Source: Hyphomonas sp. (GTDB taxonomy: Bacteria > Pseudomonadota > Alphaproteobacteria > Caulobacterales > Hyphomonadaceae). From it: a stretch of DNA of 64,000 nt. Below, piece by piece: positions 8,656 to 20,206 of this stretch; position 1 is the stretch's first letter, and each line of letters begins with the position of its first letter. Below the pieces are notes generated by a model. That model worked only from the letters and a program-made list of their open reading frames with translations, was not told where the DNA came from and ran no database searches. The stretch spans positions 558,001 through 622,000 of the forward strand of contig NZ_JAGYJH010000003.1 of NCBI RefSeq assembly GCF_018402285.1. Reading direction: 5' to 3'. The position numbers were made by a program, and so were the translations under genes.

Positions 8656-9138
8656 ATGCGCTTGTCTCCGGAATTGCGTGGCCATATCGGTCTTGGAATC
8701 AAGATTCTTGTCGGTGTGCTGGCGCTGGCATTGATCGGGGAGAAGTCCGGCCAGCTTGAGCATCTGGATTTCACCGTTGGGGATGCCTGGGCCAACGTCC
8801 GGGTGATTTTTGCCTTCTGGCTCACGATCCTGGCGCCGGGCTTTTATCTGTGTGCGCTCTGGGCGCTGGGGGCGTTCTTCACAAAGTCCAGGTCGGATCA
8901 TGAGTTCGGCCCGGCAATGGTGAAAAGCCTCCGCGAGACCGGCCAGGACCTGCTGATCGGCGCGGCGGCGGCCATCCTAGTCGAACCGGTTTTCTCGGTC
9001 TGGCTGATCGAGGGTTTTCGCGGGGTGCGGGTGTCGCTTGAAATCGAGGATGTCACCATTGCCTTCATCGGGGCTGCGATCTTCCTGCTCGCGGAGACGG
9101 GCAAGCGCCTGCGGGTCGAGCTGGAGCAGTTCGTCTGA
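8656..9138 (+). CDS. DUF2975-type four-helix membrane protein
   Basis: A 160-residue integral membrane protein with hydrophobic segments near residues 14-30, 48-68, 95-115 and 130-148. Its size, topology and coupling to a small YozG-like HTH gene match the DUF2975 family, whose function is not known. The ATG at 8656 is chosen because GGAGG lies five bases upstream; a TTG four codons earlier overlaps that site. Its stop overlaps the start of the next gene (TGATG), so the two are translationally coupled. The promoter region holds a CtrA-like box. Confidence 0.7.
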   Translation: MRLSPELRGHIGLGIKILVGVLALALIGEKSGQLEHLDFTVGDAWANVRVIFAFWLTILAPGFYLCALWALGAFFTKSRSDHEFGPAMVKSLRETGQDLLIGAAAAILVEPVFSVWLIEGFRGVRVSLEIEDVTIAFIGAAIFLLAETGKRLRVELEQFV

Positions 9139-9380
9139 TGCCGGTGAAGGTCACCATTGATGTCATGCTGACGCGCAAGAAGCTGACGGCGCGGGATGTT
9201 GCCGCCCGCATCGGCCTGAGCGAAACCCAGATGTCGCTCTTGCGGACGGGCAAGATAAAGGGGATGCGCTTCGATACGCTGGCGCGGCTCTGCTATGTGC
9301 TCGACTGCAAGCCGGGTGAGCTGATCGATTATGACCGCGACGCAGCAGACCTCACCGCGCCGGGCGAAGCGGACGTCTAG
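9138..9380 (+). CDS. YozG-like Cro/C1-type HTH regulator
   Basis: An 80-residue DNA-binding protein that is little more than an HTH_XRE domain. Helices 2 and 3 fall in ARDVAARIGLSETQMSLLRTG, and the closing LARLCYVLDCKPGELIDYD is the usual end of YozG/YozG-like proteins. It is translationally coupled to the upstream DUF2975 membrane gene, an arrangement seen widely, and probably controls its own operon. A likely operator is the TTAAAAC/GTTTTAA inverted repeat at 8614-8634. It ends convergently with the inositol monophosphatase gene, overlapping by four bases. Confidence 0.85.
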   Translation: MPVKVTIDVMLTRKKLTARDVAARIGLSETQMSLLRTGKIKGMRFDTLARLCYVLDCKPGELIDYDRDAADLTAPGEADV

Positions 9381-10198
9381 ACTTTCGCAGCCCGGCCGAA
9401 GGAAGCGGCGTGGCGCAGCTGTTCCATCACGCCCGGGACGATGTCTTCATTGCCGGCGAGGATGTTGCCGGTTTTCATGACGTCGCCGCCCTCGATTTCC
9501 TCGATGATGCCGCCTGCTTCGCGCACCAGGACCATGCCGGCCGCAATGTCCCAGGGCTTGAGGCCGCGTTCCCAGAAGGCGTCAAACCGGCCGGCGGCGA
9601 CCCAGGCGAGGTCGAGCGCGGCCGAGCCATAGCGGCGGATGCCGGCAGTGGCAGGCGTCATTGCGGCCATCTCGCGGGCGAAGGTGATGTGGCTTTCCTC
9701 GCTCTTGCCCATCCAGGGCGTGCCGGTGGCGACAACGGCTTCGCCGAGCTTCTTGCGGACGGCGACACGCAGCTTGCGCTGGTCGAGCCATGCGCCGCGG
9801 CCGACCTCGGCCCAGAAGAGCTCGTTCTTGGCAACATCGAACACGACGCCGGCGAAGGGTTTGCCATCGCGCTCGAGGCCGATGGAGACGGCGTAATGGG
9901 GCTGGCCGTGCATGAAGTTCAGCGTGCCGTCGAGCGGATCGACGACGAAGCGGTTGGATTTGTCGGTGCCTTCGACGATGCCGCGCTCTTCCATCAGGAA
10001 GCCATAGCCGGGGCGGGCCTTGGTGAGGCTGGCATGGATGATCTCTTCGGCGCGCATGTCGGCGCTGGTCACGAAGTCTGCCGGGCCTTTGCGGGAGACC
10101 TGGAGGTTTTCAACCTCGCCGAAATCACGCGCGAGGCTGCGGCCTGCGGCGAGGGCGGCGGCGATCATCACGGCACCAACAGGGGAAGGTTTCGACAT
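9377..10198 (-). CDS. Inositol monophosphatase family protein (SuhB-like)
   Basis: A 273-residue magnesium-dependent phosphatase. It has the metal-site motifs EE (LMEERG) and DPLDGTLNF, and the C-terminal PWDIAAGMVLVREAGG signature. Family members hydrolyse inositol phosphates or related sugar phosphates, or act in ribosome/RNA maturation as SuhB does. The ATG at 10198 (MSKPSPVG) is chosen because the family homology begins here; a longer in-frame start would add 23 unrelated residues. The gene stands alone. Whether it is truly SuhB or a histidinol-phosphatase-like paralogue cannot be settled by eye. Confidence 0.9.
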   Translation of the reverse strand: MSKPSPVGAVMIAAALAAGRSLARDFGEVENLQVSRKGPADFVTSADMRAEEIIHASLTKARPGYGFLMEERGIVEGTDKSNRFVVDPLDGTLNFMHGQPHYAVSIGLERDGKPFAGVVFDVAKNELFWAEVGRGAWLDQRKLRVAVRKKLGEAVVATGTPWMGKSEESHITFAREMAAMTPATAGIRRYGSAALDLAWVAAGRFDAFWERGLKPWDIAAGMVLVREAGGIIEEIEGGDVMKTGNILAGNEDIVPGVMEQLRHAASFGRAAKV

Positions 10199-10368
10199 GG
10201 GAACGTCTCGTTTGGGCGCATTTATGGCGGGACCCGGCGGCGTAAGCCTTTGACTGCGCACGGTCAAGGCGCCGAAGTGTTAATGGCGCTTTTGGTTGTC
10301 GAGGAGGTTGCCGCGAGCGTCAACTGCCGCCAAACTCGCCCCACACGAGCAATGGACGGCTGAAGATC

Positions 10369-10679
10369 GTGCTGAACCAACTAGTCTCCTTCGATAAGCT
10401 GATCGGGACCAAGCTGATCACGATCCTTTACTATTTCGGGCTGATCGGCATCGCGCTGGGCCTGATTGCAGGCGTTCTGTCTGGCGTCGGCACGATGGTG
10501 AGCTTCGGGTTTTTTTCCGGGCTATCGGGCTGGTGATAGCCTCGGCCATGGGGGCCGCGATCGGCCTCTTGGTCTGGAGGTTCATCTGCGAGTTCTATCT
10601 GCTGTTCTTCCGTACGGCGGATGACCTGCGGGAGATCAAGCTCAACAAGTTGGGCCAGCCGCCCGCTTCGGAGTTCTGA
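10369..10679 (+). pseudogene. DUF4282 membrane protein, frameshifted at a T7 tract
   Basis: From a GTG at 10369 the frame reads VLNQLVSFDKLIGTKLITIL and on through one membrane helix, then hits TGA shortly after a run of seven T (10510-10516). One frame back (-1) the text continues FFRAIGLVIASAMGAAIGLL, then RFICEFYLLFFRTADDLREI and a TGA at 10677-10679. The joined product has the two helices and the FD(K)L...ITILYY / E(L)L(I)VLF(K)...D(N)L(R)EI pattern of DUF4282. The break could be a sequencing error in the homopolymer, real decay, or slippage on the T run. Function of the family is unknown. Confidence 0.65.
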
Positions 10680-10689
10680 TTGCGCGCCT

Positions 10690-11356
10690 TCAGGAGAGGT
10701 CATCGAAGAGAGCGTTGAAGGCCCTGACCGCTGCGGCAGGGCCTTCTTCATATGCCCAGACGCCGCTGGAAACAGCGAGGAAATCGGCCCCGGCGGTGAC
10801 CAGCGGGGCGGCGTTGGAGACGGTGATGCCGCCGATGGCGAGGCAGGGGACCAGCATGGCCGCCTGCCAGACTTCCAGGAGTTCGAACTCGGCCGGAACC
10901 GTGCCTTCCTTTGTGGTTGTCGGATAGAAAGCGCCGAAGGCGACATAGTCGGCCCCGTCTTCGCCTGCCTGCATGGCGCGGTGGTAGGAGTTCTTGGCGG
11001 TGGCGCCGATGATCGCGTCAGGCCCCAGAAGGGCGCGGGCAGTCTTCACCGGCATGTCGGACCAGCCCAAATGGACACCGTCTGCGGCAAGCTCCCGGGC
11101 CAGTTCGGCAGAATCGTTGATCAGCACGGCGACGCCAGCTTCCTGGGCCATGGCGGTCACGGCGGCGCTGAGCTCCTGCGTTGCCTGCATATCTATCATG
11201 CCGTCTGCGCCCTTCGAGGCGCAGCTGCAGGGATGCGACATCGCCCGCGTGGAGGACGTTTTCCAGCGATTTCCGGAAGGCCTGCACATCGGCGATCTGC
11301 GGCGGGGTGATGAGGTAAAGGCGGGTGCGCGGGCGCGGCGGGGCTTTGTCAGTCAT
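10690..11356 (-). pseudogene. thiE: ThiE-like thiamine phosphate synthase, one-base frameshift
   Basis: ThiE joins HMP-pyrophosphate and thiazole phosphate to make thiamine phosphate. From ATG 11356 the frame gives RTRLYLITPPQIADVQAFRK and reaches ASLQLRLEG near 11210. The family pattern then continues in a second frame (KGADGMIDMQATQELSAAV, AVLINDSAELARELAADGVH, then VAFGAFYPTTTKEG and PCLAIGGIT). Together they span a TIM-barrel protein of about 222 residues, the normal ThiE length, with the pyrophosphate loop TTTK and the C-terminal GGI phosphate site. Removing one base around 11210-11216 would restore it. Because neighbouring genes on both sides are also frameshifted, a sequence-quality problem is a serious alternative to gene loss. 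Confidence 0.75.
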
Positions 11357-11464
11357 GTCTGCAGCCTCTGCGGCGCCCGGCGCAGGAAGTCAACGTAAGG
11401 CGTGTCTCTGGTCAAATGGAAGCAAAGTTCTGTATTGGAACTTTAATTGAGAGACCCGATCGTC

Positions 11465-11735
11465 ATGTCCAGGAAACTGGCCGTCCGCCTGTTCCAGCCC
11501 CTCTTCGGGCTGTTCATGGCGTCTTTCATGAGTTTCCTGATGTGGGGGGATCACGGCGATCAATGTCGGCATGCCGCCGGATTTCGTCAGCCGGTGGATG
11601 CATTCCTGGGAGCTCGCCTTCCTGCTGGCCTATCCGGCGATCCTGGTCGTGGCGCCGCTGGCGCGGCGGCTGGCGCTGAAGTTCGTCGAGTCGCCCTTTG
11701 CGCCTTCCGCGCCCGTGGCCGGGACGAAGGGCTAG
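11465..11735 (+). pseudogene. DUF2798-type two-helix protein, frameshifted at a G6 tract
   Basis: From ATG 11465 the frame reads MSRKLAVRLFQPLFGLFMAS and on to SFLMWG. After the run of six G near 11545-11550 the sense continues one frame over as ITAINVGMPPDFVSRWMHSW, then LAFLLAYPAILVVAPLARRL and a TAG at 11733. The joined protein (about 90 residues, two helices, AP.ARRL ending) fits DUF2798, a family of small membrane proteins without known function. The break lies in a homopolymer, so sequencing error is the simplest explanation. Confidence 0.6.
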
Positions 11736-11965
11736 TCCTTCTTTTTCAGGATGCGTTTCGTGCTGGCGGGGTTTTTAGCGAGCGCCGCGCCCCTGCGCAT
11801 GGGGCGGGGCTCCAGCTCGCCCCGGCAGTTGGGGCAGGCCCCGTCGAGGTCACCATCTGCGCAGTCATCGCAGAAGGTGCACTCGAAAGAGCAGATGAAT
11901 GCGCCCGGCTGGTCCGGCGGAAGGTCCCGGTCGCAGCATTCGCAGTTGGGGCGCATTTCCAGCAT
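11732..11965 (-). CDS. DUF1272 cysteine-rich zinc-finger-like protein
   Basis: A 77-residue protein with seven cysteines in the order CxxC, CxFxCxFCxxC, CxxC (MRPNCECCDRDLP, ICSFECTFCDDCAD, CPNCRGEL). This pattern, the length and the LEPRP(x)RR ending are those of DUF1272, a small family that probably binds zinc. The role is unknown. The start ATG at 11965 gives the family's usual N-terminus (MLEMRPNCE). It converges on and overlaps the end of the DUF2798 gene by four bases and lies just downstream of another zinc-ribbon gene. Confidence 0.85.
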   Translation of the reverse strand: MLEMRPNCECCDRDLPPDQPGAFICSFECTFCDDCADGDLDGACPNCRGELEPRPMRRGAALAKNPASTKRILKKKD

Positions 11966-11976
11966 GGGCAGGGCCT

Positions 11977-12279
11977 TCAGAAATCGAACAGATCGCTCAG
12001 GAAGCTCTCGCGCTTGTAGCGTTTTCCCCGGCGGTGTTTCCAGTCGTCATCGTCATCATCGTCGCGGCCCCGGAAGCGGTCTTCATCGCGGAAGTGTTCC
12101 GGGCGGTGGGCTTCAGGCTGGGGCGCTGCCGGGGCAGGGATGACGGTAGCGGCCCGGTCAATAATCTTGTCGAGTTCGCCCCGGTCGAGCCAGACACCCC
12201 GGCATTTGGGGCAATAGTCGATTTCGACGCCGGAGCGCTCCGCAATCACAAGGGTTTCGTTGTCGACGGGGCATTTCAC
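11977..12279 (-). CDS. TFIIB-type zinc-ribbon protein
   Basis: A 100-residue protein. Its N-terminal 42 residues form a zf-TFIIB ribbon, KCPVDNETLVIAERSGVEID then CPKCRGVWLDRGELDKII, in which CPxD and CPKC provide the zinc ligands. The second half is a low-complexity, highly charged tail with a run of seven aspartates followed by lysine/arginine residues. The start is taken as GTG at 12279 because GGAGG precedes it and the family starts at this point; the longer in-frame ATG at 12378 would run through a terminator hairpin. Function is unknown; nucleic-acid contact is a guess from the fold. Confidence 0.8.
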   Translation of the reverse strand: MKCPVDNETLVIAERSGVEIDYCPKCRGVWLDRGELDKIIDRAATVIPAPAAPQPEAHRPEHFRDEDRFRGRDDDDDDDWKHRRGKRYKRESFLSDLFDF

Positions 12280-12301
12280 GGCGTTAGTCCTCCAAAACAA
12301 A

Positions 12302-12329
12302 GAAGCGCAGCAGAGGCCTGCTGCGCTTC
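12302..12329 (-). terminator. Terminator downstream of fda
   Basis: An 11-bp perfect stem (GAAGCGCAGCA with TGCTGCGCTTC) with a six-base loop is followed on the minus strand by TTTGTTTT. It ends transcription of the aldolase gene just before the zinc-ribbon gene. Confidence 0.8.
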
Positions 12330-12383
12330 CTGAAATGGGGGCTGTTGCGCCAGCCTCAATAGGCGGGCCCTGCGGCAAACGGA

Positions 12384-13304
12384 TCAGCCCGCTTTGGAGG
12401 CTTCGCAGATGCAGTCGATTGTTTCGCCGAGGACGGCGTCAAAATCAGCGTCTGCCTGCTTGGCCGACAGGCCCTCTGTCAGCGCGCGCGAGAAGGAGGC
12501 GATGATGCCGGTATTCTCCGAAAGCCGGCGGTTGGCTTCCTCGCGGCGGTAGCCGCCCGAAAGGGCAACGACGCGCATGACGCGCGGATGGTCGACCAGC
12601 GGCTTGTAATGGTTGGCCTTCTCCGGCAGCGACAGTTTCAGCATCACCTGCTTGTCGGCGCCGAGGGCGTTCAGTTGTTTCAGAATCTCGGCGAGGAGGA
12701 TTTCTTCAGCCTCTGCCTTGTCGGCAATGGTGATCGTCACTTCCGGCTCGATGATCGGCATCAGGCCATGGCCGAGGATCTGGCGGCCGACATCAAACTG
12801 CTGGGCGACGACGGCGGCGATGCCTTCGCGGTTTGCCGCATTGATGACCGAGCGCATCTTGGTGCCGAAGATGCCCTTCGCGACAGCGCGTTCCAGCAGC
12901 GCGTCCAGCTCAGGCATCGGCTTCATCATCTGAACGCCGTTGGCTTCATCGGCGAGGCCCTTGTCGACCTTCAGGAAAGGAACGACCTGACGCTTCGTCC
13001 AGAGATATTCTGCGGTCGGAATGCCGTCAATGTCGGCTTCCATGGTGCGCTCGAAGAGGATGGCCCCGACAACCTTCTCGCCGGTGAAGGAAGAAGATTT
13101 GATGATCCGGGCACGCATCTCGTGGATGAGGGCGTACATTTCCTCATCATTGCTGTAGGCGCTTTCCTCGATGCCATAGAGGCGCAGGGCCTTGGGGGTC
13201 GAGCCGCCGGACTGGTCGAGGGCGGCGATGAAGCCAGCCTTTTCCGCCACCTGCCTGGCCATCTCGAGATTAACCGCATTCTTCACTGCCGAATCCACAC
13301 TCAT
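12384..13304 (-). CDS. fda: Class I fructose-bisphosphate aldolase
   Basis: A 306-residue glycolytic/gluconeogenic enzyme that splits fructose 1,6-bisphosphate into dihydroxyacetone phosphate and glyceraldehyde 3-phosphate through a Schiff-base lysine. The family marks are AALDQSGGSTPKAL at the N-terminus, GAILFERTM, PFLKVDKGL, IIEPEV and MLKLSLPEK, whose lysine is the expected Schiff-base residue, then VVALSGGYRREEA. Length matches the compact bacterial class I enzyme. It is followed on the minus strand by its own terminator. The upstream neighbours pgk and gap encode the next steps, so lower glycolysis is clustered here in one direction. Confidence 0.95.
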   Translation of the reverse strand: MSVDSAVKNAVNLEMARQVAEKAGFIAALDQSGGSTPKALRLYGIEESAYSNDEEMYALIHEMRARIIKSSSFTGEKVVGAILFERTMEADIDGIPTAEYLWTKRQVVPFLKVDKGLADEANGVQMMKPMPELDALLERAVAKGIFGTKMRSVINAANREGIAAVVAQQFDVGRQILGHGLMPIIEPEVTITIADKAEAEEILLAEILKQLNALGADKQVMLKLSLPEKANHYKPLVDHPRVMRVVALSGGYRREEANRRLSENTGIIASFSRALTEGLSAKQADADFDAVLGETIDCICEASKAG

Positions 13305-13622
13305 TAACTCACCTCTCCATTGGCCTGTCCCGGGCCTTACGCCTCTGCCCTGCGCGCCGGTTGAAAGGGCCAGAGGCTGGTTCTGCCGCGCTTTGAAACA
13401 CTCAAGCGGGCGGAATTATGACTCTGTCCCAAAACCGGCAGCTGCCCCGCAGCCAGCCTTCATACCTGCCGTATATTCAAGCGGCGTGCCGGAAAAGCCT
13501 GACAACGCTGCCATAGCCGACATGGATGACAGTACGCCTGGAATAGGCGCGCAGAAGCGCGCCTGTCCACCAGCGGAAGACTTTATCGGGCTTGAAATCG
13601 TCCTGCCGCCGGGCAGGGGGCT
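13305..13622. other. Intergenic stretch between fda and pgk
   Basis: No convincing gene is seen. A weak CCTGCC / GGCAGG hairpin near 13605-13620 lies just past the pgk stop and could end the pgk transcript. A GGCGCGC / GCGCGCC hairpin (13546-13563) has no T tract. The fda promoter must lie near 13310-13450 but no clear element is recognised. Confidence 0.4.
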
Positions 13623-14819
13623 TTACTGCAGCAGCGCCTGAACGCCGGGCAGGTCCTTGCCTTCCATCCATTCAAGGAAAGCGCCGCCTGCCGTGGAGAT
13701 GAAGGTGAAATCGCCTGCGACGCCCGCATGGTTGAGCGCGGCCACTGTGTCGCCGCCGCCGGCGACAGCCACCAGCGTGCCGGATTTGGCAAGCTTTGCG
13801 GCCGCCTCGGCCACTTTCATTGTGGCGGTATCGAAGGGCGTCATCTCGAACGCGCCCAGCGGGCCGTTCCAGATCACGGTCTTTGCGCGGCCGAGCGCGC
13901 CCGCCAGATGCACGATTGTCATCATTCCGGCGTCCAGCACCATTTCGTCGGCGCCAATTTCATTGAGGCCGCAGGTGCGGTTTTCGGCGTTCGCCTTGAA
14001 CTCCTTTGCTACGACCACGTCCTTGGGCAGGAGGATCTCGCAGCCAGCTTCCTTGGCCGCGGTCTGGATCTCGCGGACAGTCGGGGCAAGATCATGCTCG
14101 CAGAGCGACTTGCCGACATTGACCCCGTCTGCAGCGAGGAAGGTGTTGGCCATGCCCCCGCCGATGGCGAGCATGTCGACCTTGGAAACAAGGTTCTTCA
14201 GGAGGTCGATCTTGGAAGAGACCTTTGCCCCGCCGACAATCGCCATCACAGGACGCTCGGGCGCGCCGAGGGCTTTGTCGAGCGCGTCGAGTTCAGCTTC
14301 CATAGTCACGCCGGCATAGGCAGGCAGCAGCTCTGCAAGCACGGCGGTCGATACATGCCGGCGATGGGCGGCGGAGAACGCGTCGTTGACATAGAGATCG
14401 CCGAGGGCGGCGATTTCCTTTGCCAGTTCCATGTCGCCCTTTTCCTCGCCCTTGCAGAAGCGGGTGTTCTCCAGGAGGATCACGCCTGCGGGCGGAAGCT
14501 CGGCAATGGCCTGCTTTACGTGATCGCCCTTGCAGTCAGCGATGAAGCTGACCGTGCCGCCGAGCACCCTGGCGAAAGCGCTCGCGATCGGGGCAAGGCT
14601 CATCTCGGCGACGCGCTCGCCGTTCGGGCGGCCAAAGTGAGCGAGGAGGGCAACCTTGGCACCGGCGGTGCGCAGGGACTGGACCGTATCGACTGCGGCG
14701 CGCAGGCGCGTATCATCCGTGACCAGACCATTTTCCATTGGTACGTTGAAGTCGACGCGGACGAGCGCGACCTTGCCGGCAAGGTTGCCTGCATCGGGGA
14801 TGCGTTTGAAGGAAGGCAT
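13623..14819 (-). CDS. pgk: Phosphoglycerate kinase
   Basis: This 398-residue cytoplasmic enzyme transfers the phosphate of 1,3-bisphosphoglycerate to ADP. The N-terminal substrate domain shows [30 protein letters not shown] and the nucleotide domain shows [21 protein letters not shown], and the C-terminal GGGDTVAAL plus [10 protein letters not shown]. Length is normal for bacteria. It lies between gap (upstream) and fda (downstream), all on the minus strand, as in other alphaproteobacteria. The start at 14819 gives the expected N-terminus. Confidence 0.97.
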   Translation of the reverse strand: MPSFKRIPDAGNLAGKVALVRVDFNVPMENGLVTDDTRLRAAVDTVQSLRTAGAKVALLAHFGRPNGERVAEMSLAPIASAFARVLGGTVSFIADCKGDHVKQAIAELPPAGVILLENTRFCKGEEKGDMELAKEIAALGDLYVNDAFSAAHRRHVSTAVLAELLPAYAGVTMEAELDALDKALGAPERPVMAIVGGAKVSSKIDLLKNLVSKVDMLAIGGGMANTFLAADGVNVGKSLCEHDLAPTVREIQTAAKEAGCEILLPKDVVVAKEFKANAENRTCGLNEIGADEMVLDAGMMTIVHLAGALGRAKTVIWNGPLGAFEMTPFDTATMKVAEAAAKLAKSGTLVAVAGGGDTVAALNHAGVAGDFTFISTAGGAFLEWMEGKDLPGVQALLQ

Positions 14820-14919
14820 GGCGTGTCTCCGATCACCCCCGCCAGGGCGGTGGGCTCGTGAAGGGTTGCATGCCGCCCTGGGTCTCCGCCTTCGCAGGAG
14901 CGAGCGGCGCGGAAAGGGC

Positions 14920-15930
14920 TTAGATCAGCTTGGCCATCGCGATGGCGGTGTCAGCCATGCGGGTGGAGAAGCCCCACTCATTGTCATACCAGGTCATGAT
15001 CGAGACAAAGGTGCCGTCCATTACTTTGGTCTGGTCAAGGTGGAAGATCGAGGAACGGTCGTCATGGATGAAGTCCGACGAGACGTTCGGAACGTCCGTA
15101 TAGCCAAGGATGCCCTTGAGAGGGCCGGCATCAGCGGCGGCCTTGATGGCGGCGTTGATCTCTTCCGGAGTCGTGGCTTTCCTGGCGACGAATTTCAGGT
15201 CGACGACCGAGACGTTGGGCGTCGGCACGCGCACCGAGATACCGTCGAGCTTGCCTTTCAGTTCCGGCAGCACGAGGCCGACGGCCTTGGCGGCGCCGGT
15301 CGAGGTCGGGATCATCGAGAGGGACGCGGCGCGGGCGCGGTACAGGTCCTTGTGCATCTGGTCGAGCGAGGGCTGGTCGTTCGTGTACGAATGGATCGTC
15401 GTCATCATGCCTTTTTCGATGCCGACGGCCTTGTTCAGAACCTGGGCGACCGGGGCGAGGCAGTTGGTGGTGCAAGAGGCGTTGGAGACGACCATGTGCT
15501 CTTTCTTGAGCTTGTCGTGGTTGACGCCGTAGACGACGGTGAGGTCCGCGCCGTCTGCCGGGGCGGAGACGAGCACGCGCTTGGCGCCGGCCGCGAGGTG
15601 GGCCTCGGCCTTTTCCTTCGAAGTGAAGATGCCGGTGCATTCCATCGCGATGTCAACGTCGAGCTCGCGGTGGGGCAGGTCCTTGGGGTCGCGGATCGCA
15701 GTCACCAGGATCGGCTTGCCGTTGATGACGATCTTGTCACCGTCGACCTTCACATCCGCCGGGAAGCGGCCGTGAACGGAGTCGAAACGCAGGAGGTGGG
15801 CGTTGGTCTCAACCGGTCCCAGATCGTTGATGGCAACCACCTCGATGTCGGTGCGGCCATGCTCGATGATCGACCGCAGAACCAGGCGGCCGATGCGGCC
15901 GAATCCGTTGATGGCAACACGAACGGTCAT
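14920..15930 (-). CDS. gap: Glyceraldehyde-3-phosphate dehydrogenase, type I
   Basis: A 336-residue NAD-dependent enzyme forming 1,3-bisphosphoglycerate. It has the Rossmann start [17 protein letters not shown], the catalytic stretch [12 protein letters not shown] with the active-site cysteine, and the [13 protein letters not shown]-terminus typical of the family. It is the first gene of the gap-pgk-fda cluster on the minus strand, about 100 bases ahead of pgk. The 197-base gap upstream contains the divergent promoters for gap and the EamA transporter. Confidence 0.97.
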   Translation of the reverse strand: MTVRVAINGFGRIGRLVLRSIIEHGRTDIEVVAINDLGPVETNAHLLRFDSVHGRFPADVKVDGDKIVINGKPILVTAIRDPKDLPHRELDVDIAMECTGIFTSKEKAEAHLAAGAKRVLVSAPADGADLTVVYGVNHDKLKKEHMVVSNASCTTNCLAPVAQVLNKAVGIEKGMMTTIHSYTNDQPSLDQMHKDLYRARAASLSMIPTSTGAAKAVGLVLPELKGKLDGISVRVPTPNVSVVDLKFVARKATTPEEINAAIKAAADAGPLKGILGYTDVPNVSSDFIHDDRSSIFHLDQTKVMDGTFVSIMTWYDNEWGFSTRMADTAIAMAKLI

Positions 15931-16127
15931 CTTTATTTCTCCTCATGGGCGTACGAATTCACAGGGTTGCGCCCCTTTAAATGGGTGTGCTTGCCCCGTC
16001 CACCCCACACTTTGTAGCGCTGCGCTGCGAAAAGGGACAAACGGGAATTGCCGCCTTGCCGCTTGCAAGCTGCGTGCTAGTCCGGAGGGGAGACAAGACG
16101 GCGCCTGACGCTGCGCGGAGGACAACG

Positions 16128-17066
16128 ATGACAGAGGCATCCCTGCCGGGTGCGAAAACCACCCGGCCAGCCATCGTCTGGATTCTGTTCACGGTGCTGA
16201 CGGTGATCTGGGCGGGCGCCTATGGCCTCACCCGGGTGGCCGTGGGCAAGGACACCGCCGACGGCCTGCCGCCCGAATGGGTGCTGCCCGCGCGCCTGAC
16301 CGGCGGGGCCATAGTGCTGCTGACGCTGATGCTGGCGATGGGCAAGCGCCTGCCGCCTTTCTCCGACCGGCGGCGCTGGGGCGTGCTGTCGGCTATGGGG
16401 GTGGTTGGCTCGCTGATCCCGTTCTTCCTAATCACGGTGGCCCAGCAGACGGTCAATTCGAGCCTGGCGGCGCTGTATACGGCGGCCGCGCCGGTGTTTG
16501 TGGTGCTGGGGGCCACGTTGCTGTTTGCCGATGAGCGCATGACCCGCAATACCGGCTTTGGCATCCTGCTCGGCTTTGCGGGCGTGGTGGCGCTCTTCGG
16601 GCCCGACGCGATTGCCCATTTCGGCTCGGCCAGCGTAACGGCGCAGATGCTGCTCCTCCTGGCGACCCTCGCCTTTTCGGCCAGCACGTTGATCGCCCGG
16701 GCGGCCCCGCCGATGGAGGCGATCCCAATGGCTGCTGGCTTCATCTCGATCTCGGCGGTGCTCTCCTGGCCGCTGGCGTTGACGGTGACGCCGTCAGAGG
16801 TCCGCGCAGACTGGTATCACTGGGCGGCTGTGGCCGCGCTCGGCCTTGGCCCCTCGGGCATCGCGCAGGCCATCTATATGGCGCTGATCGCGCGGGCCGG
16901 GGCGACCTTCCAGTCGCTGACGGGCTATTCGGTGCCGGTGGCAGGCGCGGTGTTCGGCTGGGTGTTCTTCCGGGAGACCCAAAGCTGGAACGCGGCGCTG
17001 GCCTTTACGCTGATCCTTGGCGGGGTCTGGCTCGCCAAACAAGGGGGAAAAGGCCGGTCTGGATAG
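16128..17066 (+). CDS. EamA/DMT-family membrane exporter
   Basis: A 312-residue protein with ten predicted membrane helices arranged as two EamA repeats. Typical features are IWAGAYGLTRVAVG at the start of repeat one, TVNSSLAALYTAAAPVFVVLGA, and FQSLTGYSVPVAGAVFGWVFFRE in repeat two. Members export amino acids or metabolites across the inner membrane; the substrate cannot be predicted. The ATG at 16128 (MTEASLPG) is chosen because GCGGAGG lies eight bases upstream; the in-frame ATG at 15981 would add 49 non-membrane residues reaching into the gap promoter. Confidence 0.85.
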   Translation: MTEASLPGAKTTRPAIVWILFTVLTVIWAGAYGLTRVAVGKDTADGLPPEWVLPARLTGGAIVLLTLMLAMGKRLPPFSDRRRWGVLSAMGVVGSLIPFFLITVAQQTVNSSLAALYTAAAPVFVVLGATLLFADERMTRNTGFGILLGFAGVVALFGPDAIAHFGSASVTAQMLLLLATLAFSASTLIARAAPPMEAIPMAAGFISISAVLSWPLALTVTPSEVRADWYHWAAVAALGLGPSGIAQAIYMALIARAGATFQSLTGYSVPVAGAVFGWVFFRETQSWNAALAFTLILGGVWLAKQGGKGRSG

Positions 17067-17132
17067 GGGACTTATCCACGGGATATTAGATCAACCCTGA
17101 GGGGAATTTTCCGGCGGCAAAACGCGCTGAAG

Positions 17133-17192
17133 AACTCCAAGAAATTCCAACGGCGGCCCGGAAAACTCCAACGGGAAGGGCAAAAACTCCAA
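17133..17192. repeat. Four phased AACTCCAA direct repeats
   Basis: The octamer AA(C/T)TCCAA occurs at 17133, 17143, 17164 and 17185. The spacings are 10, 21 and 21 bases, which are close to one and two turns of the DNA helix. The array lies between the ends of two convergent genes (EamA exporter and secA), not at an obvious promoter. Confidence 0.4.
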
Positions 17193-17233
17193 CGACGGGT
17201 ACGGCAAAACGCCGAACACGACGCCCAAATGAA

Positions 17234-17262
17234 AAGCGCCCCGCCTTGGGAGCGGGGCGCTT
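17234..17262 (-). terminator. secA terminator
   Basis: An 11-bp GC-rich stem (AAGCGCCCCGC with GCGGGGCGCTT) with a seven-base loop is followed on the minus strand by TTTTC, twenty bases past the secA stop. Confidence 0.85.
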
Positions 17263-17281
17263 GAGAGCTGTTGAGGGCCGA

Positions 17282-20026
<2,745 letters not shown>

Positions 20027-20206
20027 GTAAGCAGCACCAACCAGTTCGGGTAAAAATTTCTAATCCTGCCAGACACCTTACAGGACTTTTCCGGCTTCTC
20101 CCACCGCGCCTTTGCCGGACGAAACCACTCGACCAGCGCGCGGGGCAGACTTAAGAACGCCGCCAAGGGGTGTCAATGAGGCGCCTTCAGCCCGGGAGGG
20201 AAGCCG

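Noticed and set aside
13546-13563. GGCGCGC / GCGCGCC hairpin as terminator
   Set aside because: No T tract on either strand and not placed directly after a stop.
13728-14861. Plus-strand open frame of 377 codons opposite pgk
   Set aside because: Shadow of pgk.
17100-17192. AACTCCAA array as a CRISPR
   Set aside because: Units are eight bases with unequal spacing; there are no spacers of constant length and no cas gene. No CRISPR array is seen anywhere in the window.
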